This document shows, in pieces, positions 1 to 10,489 of a stretch of 64,000 bases of DNA. The notes under the pieces are model-generated. The model had not been told where the DNA came from, ran no database searches, and worked only from the letters and a program-made list of their open reading frames with translations. Position 1 is the stretch's first letter. Each line of letters opens with the position of its first letter. A program made the translations under genes and the position numbers. The stretch comes from Ochotona curzoniae (lineage: Eukaryota; Chordata; Mammalia; Lagomorpha; Ochotonidae): positions 21,318,501-21,382,500 of the forward strand of contig NW_024467106.1 in the NCBI RefSeq assembly GCF_017591425.1. The letters run 5' to 3'.

Positions 1-1424
1 ACGTTGAATCCTCTGCCTGCTTCATTCTTATTCAACTTTCTGGCCCAACACAATGTTACCTCAGTTGTAGCCTTTTTCACGTGCTCTTCCATCATCACAC
101 TGCCCCTGCTGCCTGCTTCATCCTTGTACCTTGGCCAGTCATCACCACTATTACAACATTCACTGAGTTCTTAGAATATTCTTGGAGCTCTACAAACAGC
201 TGTGCCTGGATTGTTTCACAAAAGACAGGAAGGAGTCCTTTGCATCTCTGTGATCTCAGAGCCTGGTCTAGCAAGGATTTCAACACATTGTAGGTAGAAG
301 AAAGTGAGGAAGAGCCATTCTAGTCCAGAAGAAGATCATCTTGTTTCAAGCAGAACCTCCTCCTCCACACTCTTCCCTCCCTCCCACACCACACTGCCCC
401 ACCCCATCATTCTGGACTCTGATCCCAGAGCCTTCTCACTGCTTCTAAAGCTCATGCATTTGCCTTTTTATAAGAACAATTATTAACTTTCCTTGATGAC
501 TTGCTACAACCGATTTAATCTGCAAACAAGCCTTGGAGCTTTTATTGTCACGGCTTGGTCATTCTGCATTCTGTAGCAGTCTCTTCCTGTAGGGAGAGCC
601 CCTGAAGTTCTCCAGCGCAGAGTCCACGAGGATTTGGCTCTCCTTTCCCGGCCTCTAGCACAAGGTTGGGCACTGAAGAGAAGCAGCTGTAACTGTACAA
701 GGAAAGCTCACGTGGCTCAGGTTCAATAGGTGCAGCCTATGTTTTCCCTGGTTAAATCAGAAGCCCTTGATCCTGTGGTCAGCCTCAGGGGTGATTTTTT
801 TTTTTTTTTTGTCTCAGACCTGCCTTTGTATTAGGATTCTCTCTGGAGATCAGGTTTATAAACAAAAAACAAGCAGAGCAAATAAAAACATTATCTCAGT
901 AGAGTCTGAGTCAGCTGCTCCAGATGTCTTACAGTATGAGGGGGTTGCTGCAGAGCCAACTGGGGCTCAGCCTAGCCTATGGGGATCTACAGCACAGTTC
1001 AGGGGGACTGAGGCTGACTCCTGAGCTTGAAATCTCTGCAGGCAGTAGGGTTGCCTTCTCCTGCACTGTATTCCCCAGCCAATGCCAATCAACTAACTGT
1101 GAACAGACACCCACAGACTCCTCGGGGATCTGGCTGTCAGCTCTCTGCACTCAGTACTGGCACAGGTAGCTGCTCCATTGGATTAATGGAACAGTTGGGT
1201 TTGCTACTTTCTATTATCTTATGAAATTACCATTAATATCCTAGGCAGTCAGGTTTAGACTGTGGAAAGTTAATGGATACAGTCATAGTAGATAGGTATA
1301 AAACCCTGGAAATAATCCAGGGTCTTCTCCTTGCTTTGGAATTTGTCCTCCTTCGTTTCCATAGATCAAGCATGGTGACCTGTGGCTTGTATATCCAGAA
1401 CACCTGTTGAACCTGTCATGGCGC
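1..1424. other. Unassigned sequence
   Basis: I recognise no gene or repeat family here. There is a T-run near 797-812 and several short open frames on both strands that show no domain or known family. Confidence 0.5.
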
Positions 1425-1480
1425 TGCAGCAGAAAGAGCACTGGCCTGGGAGCTAGGGAACCTGGGTGGAGGCCAAGCAA
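1425..1480 (+). repeat. MIR-like SINE fragment
   Basis: The sequence AGAAAGAGCACTGGCCTGGG followed by AGCTAGGGAACCTGGGTGG matches the tRNA-like head of the mammalian-wide MIR SINE as I remember it. Only this part is readable. A long open frame runs across it, which argues that the frame is not coding. Confidence 0.55.
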
Positions 1481-1489
1481 GCCTCAGTA

Positions 1490-2550
1490 CAAAAACACTC
1501 TGTGCACTCAGGAAGGTCTCTTTGATTACAAGAGAGTGTGTTTGAAAGGAGCTCTGACCCCAGACAACCCCAATGACTGTAGCTTCCTGACCCATATTAA
1601 GTGTACCACATTTCACACCTACCTTCAGTTCTGTAATTTCTTCCAAACACCCCACAGACAAAACAAAACAAAACCAAAGCCTTTCATCAGCACCACCAAC
1701 TCGTGGGGCCTCATGAAGCAAAGCTCGAAGCTGGACAGGTTAGCAAGGCCAGGGTCTGGCTCTGTCCATCCACACAGGGATTTTCCCCTCCAACAATATT
1801 GCACAGATCCAGAACTGTGCTCCCTTCTCCCATTTACTCTCATGTTTCAGGATTTGGCTGTCCACAGCATTTCACCCTGTAGACATAATTCAGAGAAGTT
1901 TCATGACATCTTGACATTTTCCACCCAGTCTCAGCATCTTGCATGTGGTCCTATCCTGAGGCTTTCTTGCTGTTTATTTGGTAACTAATTGCTGCTGGTA
2001 GAAGAACAAGTGTAGCCTTAAGGTTGCTGCCAAGACCAACAGCATCCAATTAGCTGCTAAAGGTAGGAGGGAATGGGATTGAATCCAAAGTCTGCCAAAG
2101 CACAAGAGAATAAGGTCATGTGGTGGACGGGGGTGTTGGTGAAGAGAGGACTCTAGGCGTTTGAAAAGTGAGAGGATGTGGGGTGGAGTGGAAGGGACGG
2201 TTTGTGAGGGGATGTCAGGCTGGAGCTGGAAGAGATTTTGCACCCCGGGTCATGAGAGGAGTAGCTTGTTTTACTCTGTTCTGTCTGCTGGGGTCAAACA
2301 TCCTGGCTTCAACTTCACATTAAAATACAATGGAGCTTCTTTGGCACTGTCACACTTGGGTCATGCCAAGTGAATTTAGCGATTCAGTAAATGACTTGAT
2401 TTGAATTGGGTCGATGGGTGCCTTTCCCTACTCTCCTGGCCCCCACTTCCCCGACGAGACCAAAACGATATTGAGAGCAAAGGAGTACATTACAAAGGGC
2501 CTTGATCTTAAAAGACTAACCAGGCTGGAGAGGTGCTGAAACAAATAAAG
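1490..2550. other. Unassigned sequence
   Basis: I see nothing assignable. A 193-codon open frame spans roughly 1407-1988, but it overlaps the MIR fragment and its translation has no recognisable domain, so it is not called as a gene. Confidence 0.5.
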
Positions 2551-2554
2551 GAAT

Positions 2555-2780
2555 CAGTGCAAAGACGTGTAGATGACAAAATGTTGTCAAAGCTCTAGGT
2601 GACATGGAAGGGAAGACGTTCAGTTTAGGCTGGGGGAGGAGAGAGGGGCTTTCCGGTGGAGGAGGCATTGGAGACAGGGCATTTGCCATAGGGCTTTTGA
2701 AACACTGGGCTACTTGGCCATAAGAGTGAACATCTCATGAAACTGTGTGCCTGAGTCACTGTTGTTCTGCCCCTAGTCCT
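2555..2780 (-). repeat. Worn L2/CR1-clade LINE-like fragment, antisense
   Basis: The run of phrases (caaataaaggaatcagtgcaaag, ggcattggagacagggc) resembles the antisense of an ancient LINE 3' region common in placental genomes. It is highly diverged and the family name is tentative. Confidence 0.3.
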
Positions 2781-2789
2781 GGGCTGTGC

Positions 2790-3440
2790 AAAATTTCTGA
2801 CTTAAAGGACCCCAGTGGATCAAGAAGCTGAAAACACCTGCTGGTAATGGAGACAAGATTGAGATGGTATGGCCTGGATGGGAAGGGATTGGCCAGCTCA
2901 GGAAGGATCCCAAAACCAGGCTGAAGGCTTGGGCTTTCATATTCCATGCTGCACTGTGTCCATGATGGCAGCCATGTGGTTGTGTGAGGCTATTTAAATC
3001 AATTCAAATTTAAATAAGTTTTTCAGTATTGCAAGCAGTATTTCAAGTGCTCCTTAGCTACATATGTCTAATGTCCCTCACATTGAGCCATGCAGATATA
3101 AACTACCTTCATCACCACCCAAGGTTGCCCTGAAATGGGAGTCACAGTTTGTGACCTGGGGAGTAAGATGGATAGACCTCTGTTTCTGAAAGTGTGAAGG
3201 TCTGGCTACAGGGGGAAGAGGTGCAAGCATTCACGTGTCAGTCTGTTAGATTATTCCTGATGGCTTCGACTGGGACAAGTGCTATCCTTCTGTTACTCGA
3301 CGTCAACTATGGTGAGGGCAGATAAGAGAAATGAGCTAGGAATAAGTCCCACCTTCAGATCTAGGAGTAATTTTACTTCCAGTGCTTTGTCTTCCTGTGT
3401 CCAAATTTTACTGTGATGCTTAAGCACTTATGATTTTGTG
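2790..3440. other. Unassigned sequence
   Basis: No gene, RNA or named repeat could be recognised here. Confidence 0.5.
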
Positions 3441-3449
3441 AACATTTCA

Positions 3450-3570
3450 GAGTTTCATTTTCTTCTGTTTCTGCATCTGTAAAAGTAAGAATAATGATAG
3501 CACCAATTTGTGAGATTAAGGAGAGCTAAAGGAGATAGTATTTGTAACTCACCTAAGGAGGACCCAGTAC
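3450..3570 (+). repeat. MIR fragment
   Basis: TCTGCATCTGTAAAAGTAAGAATAATGATAG corresponds in order to the MIR 3' half (TCATCTGTAAAATGGGGATAATAATAG), followed by a diverged GATTAAGGAGAG...CCCAGTACG region. This is an ancient fossil. Confidence 0.65.
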
Positions 3571-3654
3571 GCGTAATCTCCATAGGTATAAGCGGGTATC
3601 ATGACCGATCTGCAGAGGGGCCTTGAGGGTCAGAACAGAAATTCTGGATCCTTC

Positions 3655-3810
3655 TCCATGTCATGAAACCCAGCTCAGTTATTTTAGAGCTGGTAGCTTC
3701 AGATAACTTACTTCAAATTCTTTTTCCATCCTCTCATCTATGAAATGGAAATGACAGTAGTATCTACCTGAAAAAAAATTATTGTAAAAGTGAAGTTTTA
3801 GATCATAAAT
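3655..3810 (+). repeat. MIR fragment
   Basis: CTTCAGATAACTTACTTCAAATTC, CATCTATGAAATGGAAATGACAGTAGTATCTACCTG follows the order of the MIR core and 3' half. It is a second, separate MIR copy close to the previous one. Confidence 0.6.
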
Positions 3811-4170
3811 TTAGAGCCCCATTTGGCATACAAGAAGAACCTTAACTACAAACTCCACTTACTGTGGTTGCCACATTCAGATTCTGTCTTATAAGAGGAC
3901 TCTCAAAGATTTTGCAGAAAATGGAATTGAAATATTAGTATCTTTTGGAAAAGCTTTAGGTATTTATTCGAAAGATAAAGTTACAGGGCCCGGTGTGGTA
4001 GCCTAGCAGCTAAAGTCATCACCTTGCATGCACTGGGATCCCATCTGGGTGCCGGTTCTAATCCTGGCAGCCCCGCTTCCCATCCACCTCCCTGCTTGTG
4101 GCCTGGGAAAGCAGTTGAGGATGGCCCAAAGCCTTGGGACCCTGCACCCGTGTGGCAAAACTAGAAAAAG

Positions 4171-4551
4171 TGTCGCGCCCACGTGTCTTATCGCCCCGCA
4201 ATAAGACGCAGACGCGAGTGAAGTCTTCTGCGGTAAAATTTATTGTGCACAGCAAGATGAGGAGGAAAAGGGCTCCGACCCCGGCAGGCTTTCTGCTCTT
4301 ATGTGCTGTCTGGCCCCGCCTCCGCCGATGATAGGTCGGCGTCATGATTACGCAGGGTTCTGGGCGACTGGATTCGTCAGTCCCAGTGTTTACGTGCCTG
4401 CCGCGCCGCAGCTCACTGCGCATGTGCTAGGCGCCTGCGCAGTACTGCGAAATCTACATGACTCTCCACCAAACACCAAGATGTGGCTTCTCTGGCCGGC
4501 GCCATTTTGGGTACGACATGTGGCCAGTGCATACAGATGCGGCTGGCAACA
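4171..4551 (-). mobile_element. Solo LTR of class II (IAP/ERVK-like) endogenous retrovirus
   Basis: This 381-bp block is foreign to the SINE around it. On the minus strand it begins TGTTGCCAGCC and ends GGCGCGACA (the TG...CA rule). It is flanked by a perfect 6-bp duplication AAAAAG (4165-4170 and 4552-4557), the size typical of class II elements. The minus strand shows AATAAA (plus coordinates 4239-4244), a TATA-like CATAAGAG (4296-4303), and a YY1-like AAAATGGCG near the start of U3 (about 4501-4508). The order U3-R-U5 and the opening resemble rodent IAP LTRs as I recall them. No primer-binding site, gag or pol lies beside it, so it is a recombined solo LTR. I count about 31 CpGs by eye, many more than in the flanks, which suggests recent insertion or escape from methylation. 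The family name is inference. Confidence 0.85.
4239..4244 (-). promoter_or_regulatory. LTR polyadenylation signal
   Basis: AATAAA is read on the minus strand inside the solo LTR, about 70 bp before its U5 end. That is the expected spacing for a retroviral R region. Whether it is used is unknown. Confidence 0.6.
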
Positions 4552-4724
4552 AAAAAGCTCCCAGCTCCTGGCTTCTGATCAGCGCAGCTCTGGCCATTGC
4601 GGTCACTTGGGGAGTGAATCAATGGATAGAATATCTTCCTTTCTGTCTCTCCTCCTCTGTATATTTAACTTTCCAATAAATAAACAAATCTTAAAAAAAA
4701 AAAAAAGAAAGATTAAGTTACAAA

Positions 4725-6130
4725 AAGAGAAGGAGAAATATGTGGAGAGAGAGATTTTCCGTAGGCTCCCCAAGTGGCCACAATGACTGTGATAGGCCTG
4801 GATGAAGTGAGGAGCCCCAAACTCCATCTTTCTCATACATGGGAGGCAGGGTCCCAATTAGTTTGGTCCATCTTCAACTGTTTTTCCCAGGTACGGTAAC
4901 AGGAAGCTGTCTCTTGGCCAGGAGTTAGTGGAGAATCCATGCGCACCAAGTGTGTTGTACAGCCTCGTGCCTGATGGGCAGAATCCACTGTCATCCTTCA
5001 TTCCTCTCACAAAGACTCTGGTGAACTCCCACAGTAATCACAAATGCAAGTCAAAAGTTTAATAGCTTTATCACTCAAGTTCATTAATACTTGAACAAAT
5101 TTCAGAATTACTCTATGCTCTGCCCGAGCAAGGCAGTGTCCTGGCATGGGTGTGAGGCTTGGAGAAGCAGAGTGGTAAAGACCACAGCCCACAGCCGTAT
5201 CTGGTGTACATACGTGACAATGCAGGGAAGAATGTAGAGGGACTAGTGACAGGAAGTCAGAGGCTTTACAAAACATAGATGTCATGTCCATCACTCACCA
5301 GCACCCTGGGCATGTGGGCCAGCTGCCAAAGGGTTCTGATATGTATTCGGTGTCTATTTGAGACTGACCTTTCGGAAAAGCCTTGGGGGGAATTCAGGCC
5401 ATCGAGAGGTCCTCTTTAAAGTGACCTCTGTCTTAAACTTAGAAGGAGCAGAGTGAAGTGCCCATGTTGACTCACTGCAGCGCTTGATGCTGGGGGTGAA
5501 ACCCCAAGCTCTATGATATGAACGTAACAGATGCACGGGTTATATGGCTAGTATGTTTTTGAAAATGGCATTTGTATTGTCAGCTTTTCATCCCAAACAT
5601 GACAAAGCAGAGTAAAAGCAGTCTCAGTTAGCTCATAATTTTGGAGTCTGAAGTCCGTGATCAGGGTGCCCATGAGTTGAGCCTCCGAGGAGGACAGCAA
5701 TTGTGGAATGTCTGTGTAGTTTTTGGGAAGTCACTGCCATTTTCTGGACCGTCACCTCATTTAATCTCTGATATTCTAAGACTTTCTATCATTTCTTCCT
5801 TAGAGCTCTTCAAGGTCATCCTAGGACATTTTCTTCCCTCCTTCTTATGTTCTACTTAGAATGTGTTAGATGCTGGCAGTAGATTGCCAGAGTTGAGGGT
5901 CCTCTAAGTATGCCAGGAAGGGCTGATATGAGTTACAGCTTTTTCTTATGATGCTAGAAAGCATAAAGATGAATAGTGAAGAAAATATGGGCTATTTGTG
6001 CTATTTGTGTTGGTATACAGACTAGATCTGCATGTTAAACTGCTTCCAGAGACAGAGCAGATGGTGAATTATTGCTTCCCCAGATTTCCATTTCATTCTC
6101 AGCAGAGAAAAAGCCATGTTTGGAGGCCAT
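4725..6130. other. Mostly unassigned sequence with a possible MIR trace
   Basis: A weak MIR-like stretch lies at about 5700-5800 (TTTTTGGGAAGTCACTGCCATTTTCTGGACC...CTCATTTAATCTCTGATATTCTAAG). The rest is unrecognised and shows no gene. Confidence 0.4.
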
Positions 6131-6145
6131 GTTAAGAGTTTAGCT

Positions 6146-6470
6146 GGGCCTGACGCAGTAGCCTAGTCCTTACCTTGCACACAATGGGATCCCATATCAG
6201 CACCAGTCTAATCCTGGCAGCCCCGGTTCCCATCGTGTTTCCTACTTGTGGTCTGGGAAAACAGTCAAGGGTGGCCCAAAGTCTTGGGATTCTGTATCCA
6301 TGTGGGAAAACTGGAAGAACCTCCTGGCTTCAGGTCATTACAGCTTTAGCCATTGTGGCCACTTGGGGAGAGAATCAATGGATGGAAGTTCCTCCTCTCT
6401 GTCTCTCCTCCTCCGTATATCTGACTTTCCAAAAAAATTAAATAAATAAAATAAATAAATCTTTAAAAAA
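6146..6470 (+). mobile_element. C-SINE
   Basis: The head reads GGGCCTGACGCAGTAGCCTAG, the middle CTGGGAAAACAGTCAAGGGTGGCCC and TTGGGATTCTGTATCC, and the tail TCCAAAAAAATTAAATAAATAAAATAAATAAATCTTTAAAAAA. A short direct repeat TTTAGCTG flanks it (6139-6146 and 6475-6482). Open frames here are SINE translations. Confidence 0.9.
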
Positions 6471-6484
6471 TTAATTTAGCTGAC

Positions 6485-7500
6485 TAACTTCCCAAAGAAG
6501 TCACATAAAAAGGATGTGGTGAAAAGTTCACATTTTACAGTCAGCTCTAACTTTGTCTCCATTATTTATTTTCTAGATGTGTGAGCTTAGGAATAGTTCT
6601 TAACTCTTCTGATTCAATTTTCTAATTCTAGAGTCACAGCAATCCACAGTGGATGTTTTCAGAGCACCACTTATTAAGTCAAAATGCAGCTGTTGATTAC
6701 AGAATGGATTAGAGTTACTGTGCACCAGGAGATGTTATGAAAAGAGAGAAAGAACAGTGTCCGTACTGTGGGAAAGCCTGACAAATCCCCTCGTCAAGGT
6801 TACCAACACCGGTGATGGACATTACTAAAAGCACGAGTATGCACTCTTGGCATGATATAATGTCAATGGTGCTTTAGATTGTGGAACTTTCCCTCTTTAA
6901 AGTCCATTACCACGCTCTGTTATTGAGAACAGCATTGAATTCTCACAGAAGAAATCTTAGAAAACACTTGACTAGTATCTGGAAAACTGTCAGTGTCATC
7001 GGAAACATTGAAAATCCAAAAAGCCCAGAGCCACAGGGATTCTACTGGTTGATATCCTGGAGTCAAGAAAAAACATGGGATACAAACAAAGAAAATTTTG
7101 ATAAAATATGCACCTTGGGGCTAGCAATGTATCAGTATTGAGCCATTCACCCTCAAAAATGCACCAGATTACTCTGCTAATAACAGAAGATATTGCCTTC
7201 TGGGGGAAAGGAATATATGAGAACTCTGCTATTTTCTCAATGTCTGTAAATCTAAAATGATTGAAAAAATGAAACCACCAAAAATATTTTCACTATTTTC
7301 TGTAAAGTCTTATTTCTTTAACAGACTTGTATAAGATCATATTCAACTCTCAACTTTGCACTGACCTCCTAAGGAGCTGTCACCCTACCAGGGAGTCAGC
7401 CAAGCATTCAGACACTGGATTACCTCTCTTCCTGTCACAGTTGAGCAGAGTCAATTGGCTACGTGGAAACAAAGCTGGCTCTGCTTCCATTGAAAGTGGA
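6485..7500. other. Unassigned sequence with a MIR-like trace
   Basis: About 6540-6640 resembles the MIR core (TTTTCTAGATGTGTGAGCTTAGGAATAG...TCTTAACTCTTCTGATTCAATTTTCTAATTCT). The 86-codon open frame at 6881-7141 has no recognisable family. Nothing else is assigned. Confidence 0.4.
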
Positions 7501-7509
7501 CCCTTGTAG

Positions 7510-7800
7510 AAGAGCCCTTTGATTTAGTCTTAAAAGGAGGTTACCCAGGTAGAGGAGAGTCTTACAGCATTCCGGGAGGAGAACCATATGTGTGAAAGAC
7601 CTTGGAAATGAGAAAGCAGGGTACGTTCAGGAGACAGCAGGGGGAGAAATGTGGAGGAGCACTGGTAACAATATTAAGTCAGAAAAGACAGAACTTGACT
7701 ATTCCATTGGTATTTCTGAGCATCATGCTTGGAAAAGTGCTAAGAGTTGTACAAAGATGAGAAAAACAAATATAGTCCCACCCTCAGGAAAAGACATTTA
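7510..7800 (-). repeat. Ancient L2/CR1-clade LINE-like fragment, antisense
   Basis: The phrases GTCTTACAGCATTCCGGGAGGAGAACCATATGTG and AGACCTTGGAAATGAGAAAGC follow a widespread ancient placental repeat (GCATTCCAGGCAGAGGGAACAGC...AAGGCCCTGAGG). The order is kept but divergence is high. The name is from memory. Confidence 0.5.
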
Positions 7801-7889
7801 GAACAAAACACAAGTCATCCCGGGGCTGGTAGGTTTAGACACATGGTCCTGGCTTAAAGCAAGCAACCATGTATGTGGGGAGGGTCCCA

Positions 7890-8310
7890 GGTGACACTTC
7901 GACTGAGTAGCCATATAACTCCTGTAAGAAATCATGACAAATGTGGTGGTTTGAAAATAGATGAAACTTATTATCTTCTAGTTCTAGAGGCCACATGTCC
8001 TAAATCAAATGAGTACAGCTGTGCTCCCTCTGACCATACCACCTGGGTCCTTCCTCGGCTCCCCTGCTCCTAGTGTTTTGAACTTGTCACACCTATCTCT
8101 GCTTGTACTTCCATCTTTAGATGACTTCTCCCTCTGTGTCTCTGAGTGTACTACTCTTTGTCTAAGGACACCTGTCATTGTATTTCCGGCTTACTCAAAT
8201 CCAAGATGATCTCATTTTAAAATCCTGAACTTAATTACATCTGCAAGGACAGCTGAAATAAGGTTGCTTTCATGGTTCATGGGATTAGGACCTGGATTTA
8301 CCACAGTCAC
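7890..8310. repeat. Ancient interspersed repeat, family not assigned
   Basis: The series GTGGTGGTTTGAAAATAGATGAAACTTATT, TAGTTCTAGAGGCC, CTAAGGACACCTGTCATTG and CATTTTAAAATCCTGAACTTAATTACATC follows a repeat consensus I know from many placental genomes, but I cannot name it with confidence. Confidence 0.5.
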
Positions 8311-8319
8311 CATAGAAGG

Positions 8320-9990
8320 ACTTTATGAAATGGGAACCTTGACATTGGAAGGGTCTAATTTATGAAGGACAGAGGCAGATGGGAACCTGTGATGACCTTA
8401 GAGAACTTGGTAGGATGGTCCTGACTCACAGATGGTCAGGCAAGAAGGAATTTCAGAATGACTTGCCACCCAGGTGCATTTTCAACTCAGACTCTCTTTT
8501 TTAGTCTCTAACTGCTCAGGGAGCCTTATACTGAGTGTATCATCATAGACCTAGGGCCCTGATGATGGAAGAGTCACAGTGACAGTAGAAAATCTTTATT
8601 TGTAACCATTTCAGTGTCATCCAGCTGGAATGGCAGCAGCTTTAGTGATACACAATGAGCCCAGATCTCAATGCCAAGTTCTGGTTTCGATGCAACATGT
8701 CCCATCAGGCCCCATTGTAAGCTGCTAGCTTATATCCTTGAGCAATCCATGCTAGGTTTTGTTTAGACTCTCTGAGTTAGCAGTGGCATTTGGAGCCTGA
8801 GCTCAGCCTGGAAATTCAGTGAGCTAAGGTTGAGTTCTGTGGTGGGCTGTTACTAGCTGAGTAGTCTTGGAAAGCCCATTTAGGCCCTCAATGATTCAGA
8901 TTTCTCTCAATCTCTGGGTTTTAGCAAGTTAGCAGAACTCAAAAAATGATAATGCATTTGAAATGATTTTTTGAGTTATAGAATTTAACATGAAGAAGCA
9001 AGTGGTGTCTATTGCATGGAATTCTTAACTTTCCAAGAAAAGGGTATACTTACAGTCTCCTTGATCCCAATGTCAACTTATATATTTTAGCTTGTCAGTT
9101 GTGTGTTATGTGTTACCTCCCCCAAAGGGTTAAAAATCTATTCCTGTCCCATGGAAGAGACATCAGTAGGCAAGCTCCAAAAAGGAAAGAAACACAACTC
9201 AAATTTAACTTCCTATAAAAAACAATCCGCCTTTGAAATTTGACCTCTTTGAAAACCTACTGAGTTGAACATGCTCAGAAAAGAAGCAAAAATCTGAGCA
9301 ATTAATCAGTACTTTGTCCAACCCAATTTGCTTTTCCGGAACATTCGTCAAGATCAACATACCTGCCAAGGCAAATTCTGAGAGCCCCAGGAGTGGCCTC
9401 TTGGACTTGACTTCCACGTGGTCTGCAGTCCACTACTTTGCAAACTAGTCTCAGTGAAGGTAACAGTTTGTGGTAATGGGAACCATATGGGGTGGGTGGC
9501 CACTGTCAGTAAATATAGCCAACTTGTCCTGTGTGGGCAGACACAATGTCAAGCCAAGAGTGAGAAGATGAAAGCTGCATGAAGCTGGGGGAGAAAGATC
9601 GTTCAAAAGCCTGGGGACAGGAGCCAGTGTTCTGTGGAGGAGACTTCGGGGAGCTGGGCTCTGAAACAGAAGGACTGATCCATGGCAGAGAAGGTTGGGG
9701 AAAGCCCCAACTCTGCAGCCTGGTGCTCCACACTGTCTCGCACCAGTGAGAGAACAGTCTTGACATGTATAAGGAAGTTCTCTTTGCATGTGTATCAGAA
9801 ACACAGTCCTCTCAACTCAACCATCCTGACAGACAGCAAAAGCCTGACAGATTGATACCAAGGGGTCAGGGCTGTTATGTTATCTTATTTCTAATTTTAA
9901 CTAATTTGGGGTTCCTTTCCAAATGTATCATGTCTTCTAACATCATAGAGCAGATTTGAAAATGTTGACATCTGTGTTTATTTTCACTTA
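8320..9990. other. Unassigned sequence
   Basis: A weak MIR-like trace lies at 8830-8900 (GAGTTCTGTGGTGGGCTGTTACTAGCTGAGTAGTCTTGGAAAGCCC). Open frames of 86-117 codons at 9451-9804 minus have no recognisable family. Confidence 0.4.
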
Positions 9991-9993
9991 CCT

Positions 9994-10255
9994 ATAAAGG
10001 CAGAGAAACAGAGATCTCCTATCTGTGCATTCAGTCCCCAGATGCTCACAATAACCAGGGCTGGACCAGGCTAAATGCTCACTCAGGTCTCCCACATGGA
10101 TGAGAGGACTCAAGTGCCAGAACCATCTTCCTCTGCTTCTTAGGATGCTCATGTAACAGGAAACCATGCTTGCAGATGAGCTTTGATCACTTCTCGGCCT
10201 TTTGGCTAAGACCAAGGGCAGATGAGTTTTGACTTTGAAATGGAATCTAGTGCCT
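9994..10255 (-). mobile_element. Old C-SINE fragment, antisense
   Basis: AAGGCAGAGAAACAGAGATCTCC, TGCATTCAGTCCCCAGATGCTCACAATAACCAGGGCTGG and GGTCTCCCACATGG follow the antisense of an older C-SINE subfamily. It is clear to about 10170. Beyond that it is interrupted by the U2 fragment and becomes uncertain. Confidence 0.6.
10172..10232 (+). pseudogene. 3'-truncated U2 snRNA retrosequence with 15-bp direct repeats
   Basis: Bases 10186-10216 match the first 31 nt of vertebrate U2 snRNA (ATCGCTTCTCGGCC... as I remember it) at 29 of 31 positions; the differences are G4A and T27C. The fragment is bounded by GCAGATGAGCTTTGA (10172-10186) and GCAGATGAGTTTTGA (10218-10232), a 15-bp target duplication with one mismatch. 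There is no poly(A) between fragment and repeat. U2 normally runs about 190 nt, so only the 5' end that base-pairs with U6 is present, and it cannot work as an snRNA. Truncated, repeat-flanked snRNA pseudogenes are a known class, explained by self-primed or prematurely stopped reverse transcription. Identity is secure; the mechanism is inference. Confidence 0.85.
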
Positions 10256-10294
10256 CCAGAAAGATGTTAACCACCAAGACAAATGCTCACGTAA

Positions 10295-10312
10295 GGATCT
10301 AAAAAAAAAAAA
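10295..10312 (+). repeat. A-rich run
   Basis: A run of 13 A bases follows GGATCT. It could be the tail of a short unrecognised retrocopy, but no matching flanking duplication was found. Confidence 0.4.
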
Positions 10313-10489
10313 AGAACATTGGAAGCCTAATCTGAATCCCACACAATAAATGCACACACGCTGCTTGAACAACAGCAAATCACTAAATCAAATCTTCGGT
10401 TTATTAGACTGTAAAGTGAAAATAACGTAACCAAGGGTTATTGTTAAAAGCACATGAACTGATGTTTTTTACAACTTAGTAAAATGATC

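Larger units (their letters stand above)
3970..4722 (+). mobile_element. Lagomorph C-SINE split by a solo LTR, with 16-bp target duplication
   Basis: The SINE itself runs 3986-4706. Its head starts GGGCCCGGTGTGGTAGCC and holds the Pol III B-box-like GGTTCTAATCC at 4054-4064. The body reaches the CCTGCACCC region, is interrupted at 4171-4551, and resumes with GCTCCCAGCTCCTGG before the TTCCAATAAATAAACAAATCTT(A)n tail. Flanking 16-bp direct repeats at 3970-3985 and 4707-4722 differ by one base, which defines both ends and shows LINE-type target-primed insertion. It is a mid-age copy: the head is nearly full length but CpG sites are partly decayed. Confidence 0.93.

Noticed and set aside
1407..1988. 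Longest open frame, 193 codons on the plus strand
   Set aside because: It begins inside a MIR-like segment, has no recognisable domain, and the antisense frames over the same span are nearly as long. A chance frame is more likely.
4054..4064. tRNA gene suggested by the B-box-like motif in SINE heads
   Set aside because: No cloverleaf can be completed; the motif belongs to the tRNA-derived SINE promoter and recurs in many copies.
4171..4551. CpG island promoter of a host gene
   Set aside because: The CpG block coincides exactly with an LTR bounded by 6-bp duplications inside a SINE, and no exon follows on either strand.
10186..10216. Functional U2 snRNA gene
   Set aside because: Only the first 31 nt are present, with no Sm site, 3' stem-loops or upstream snRNA promoter elements.
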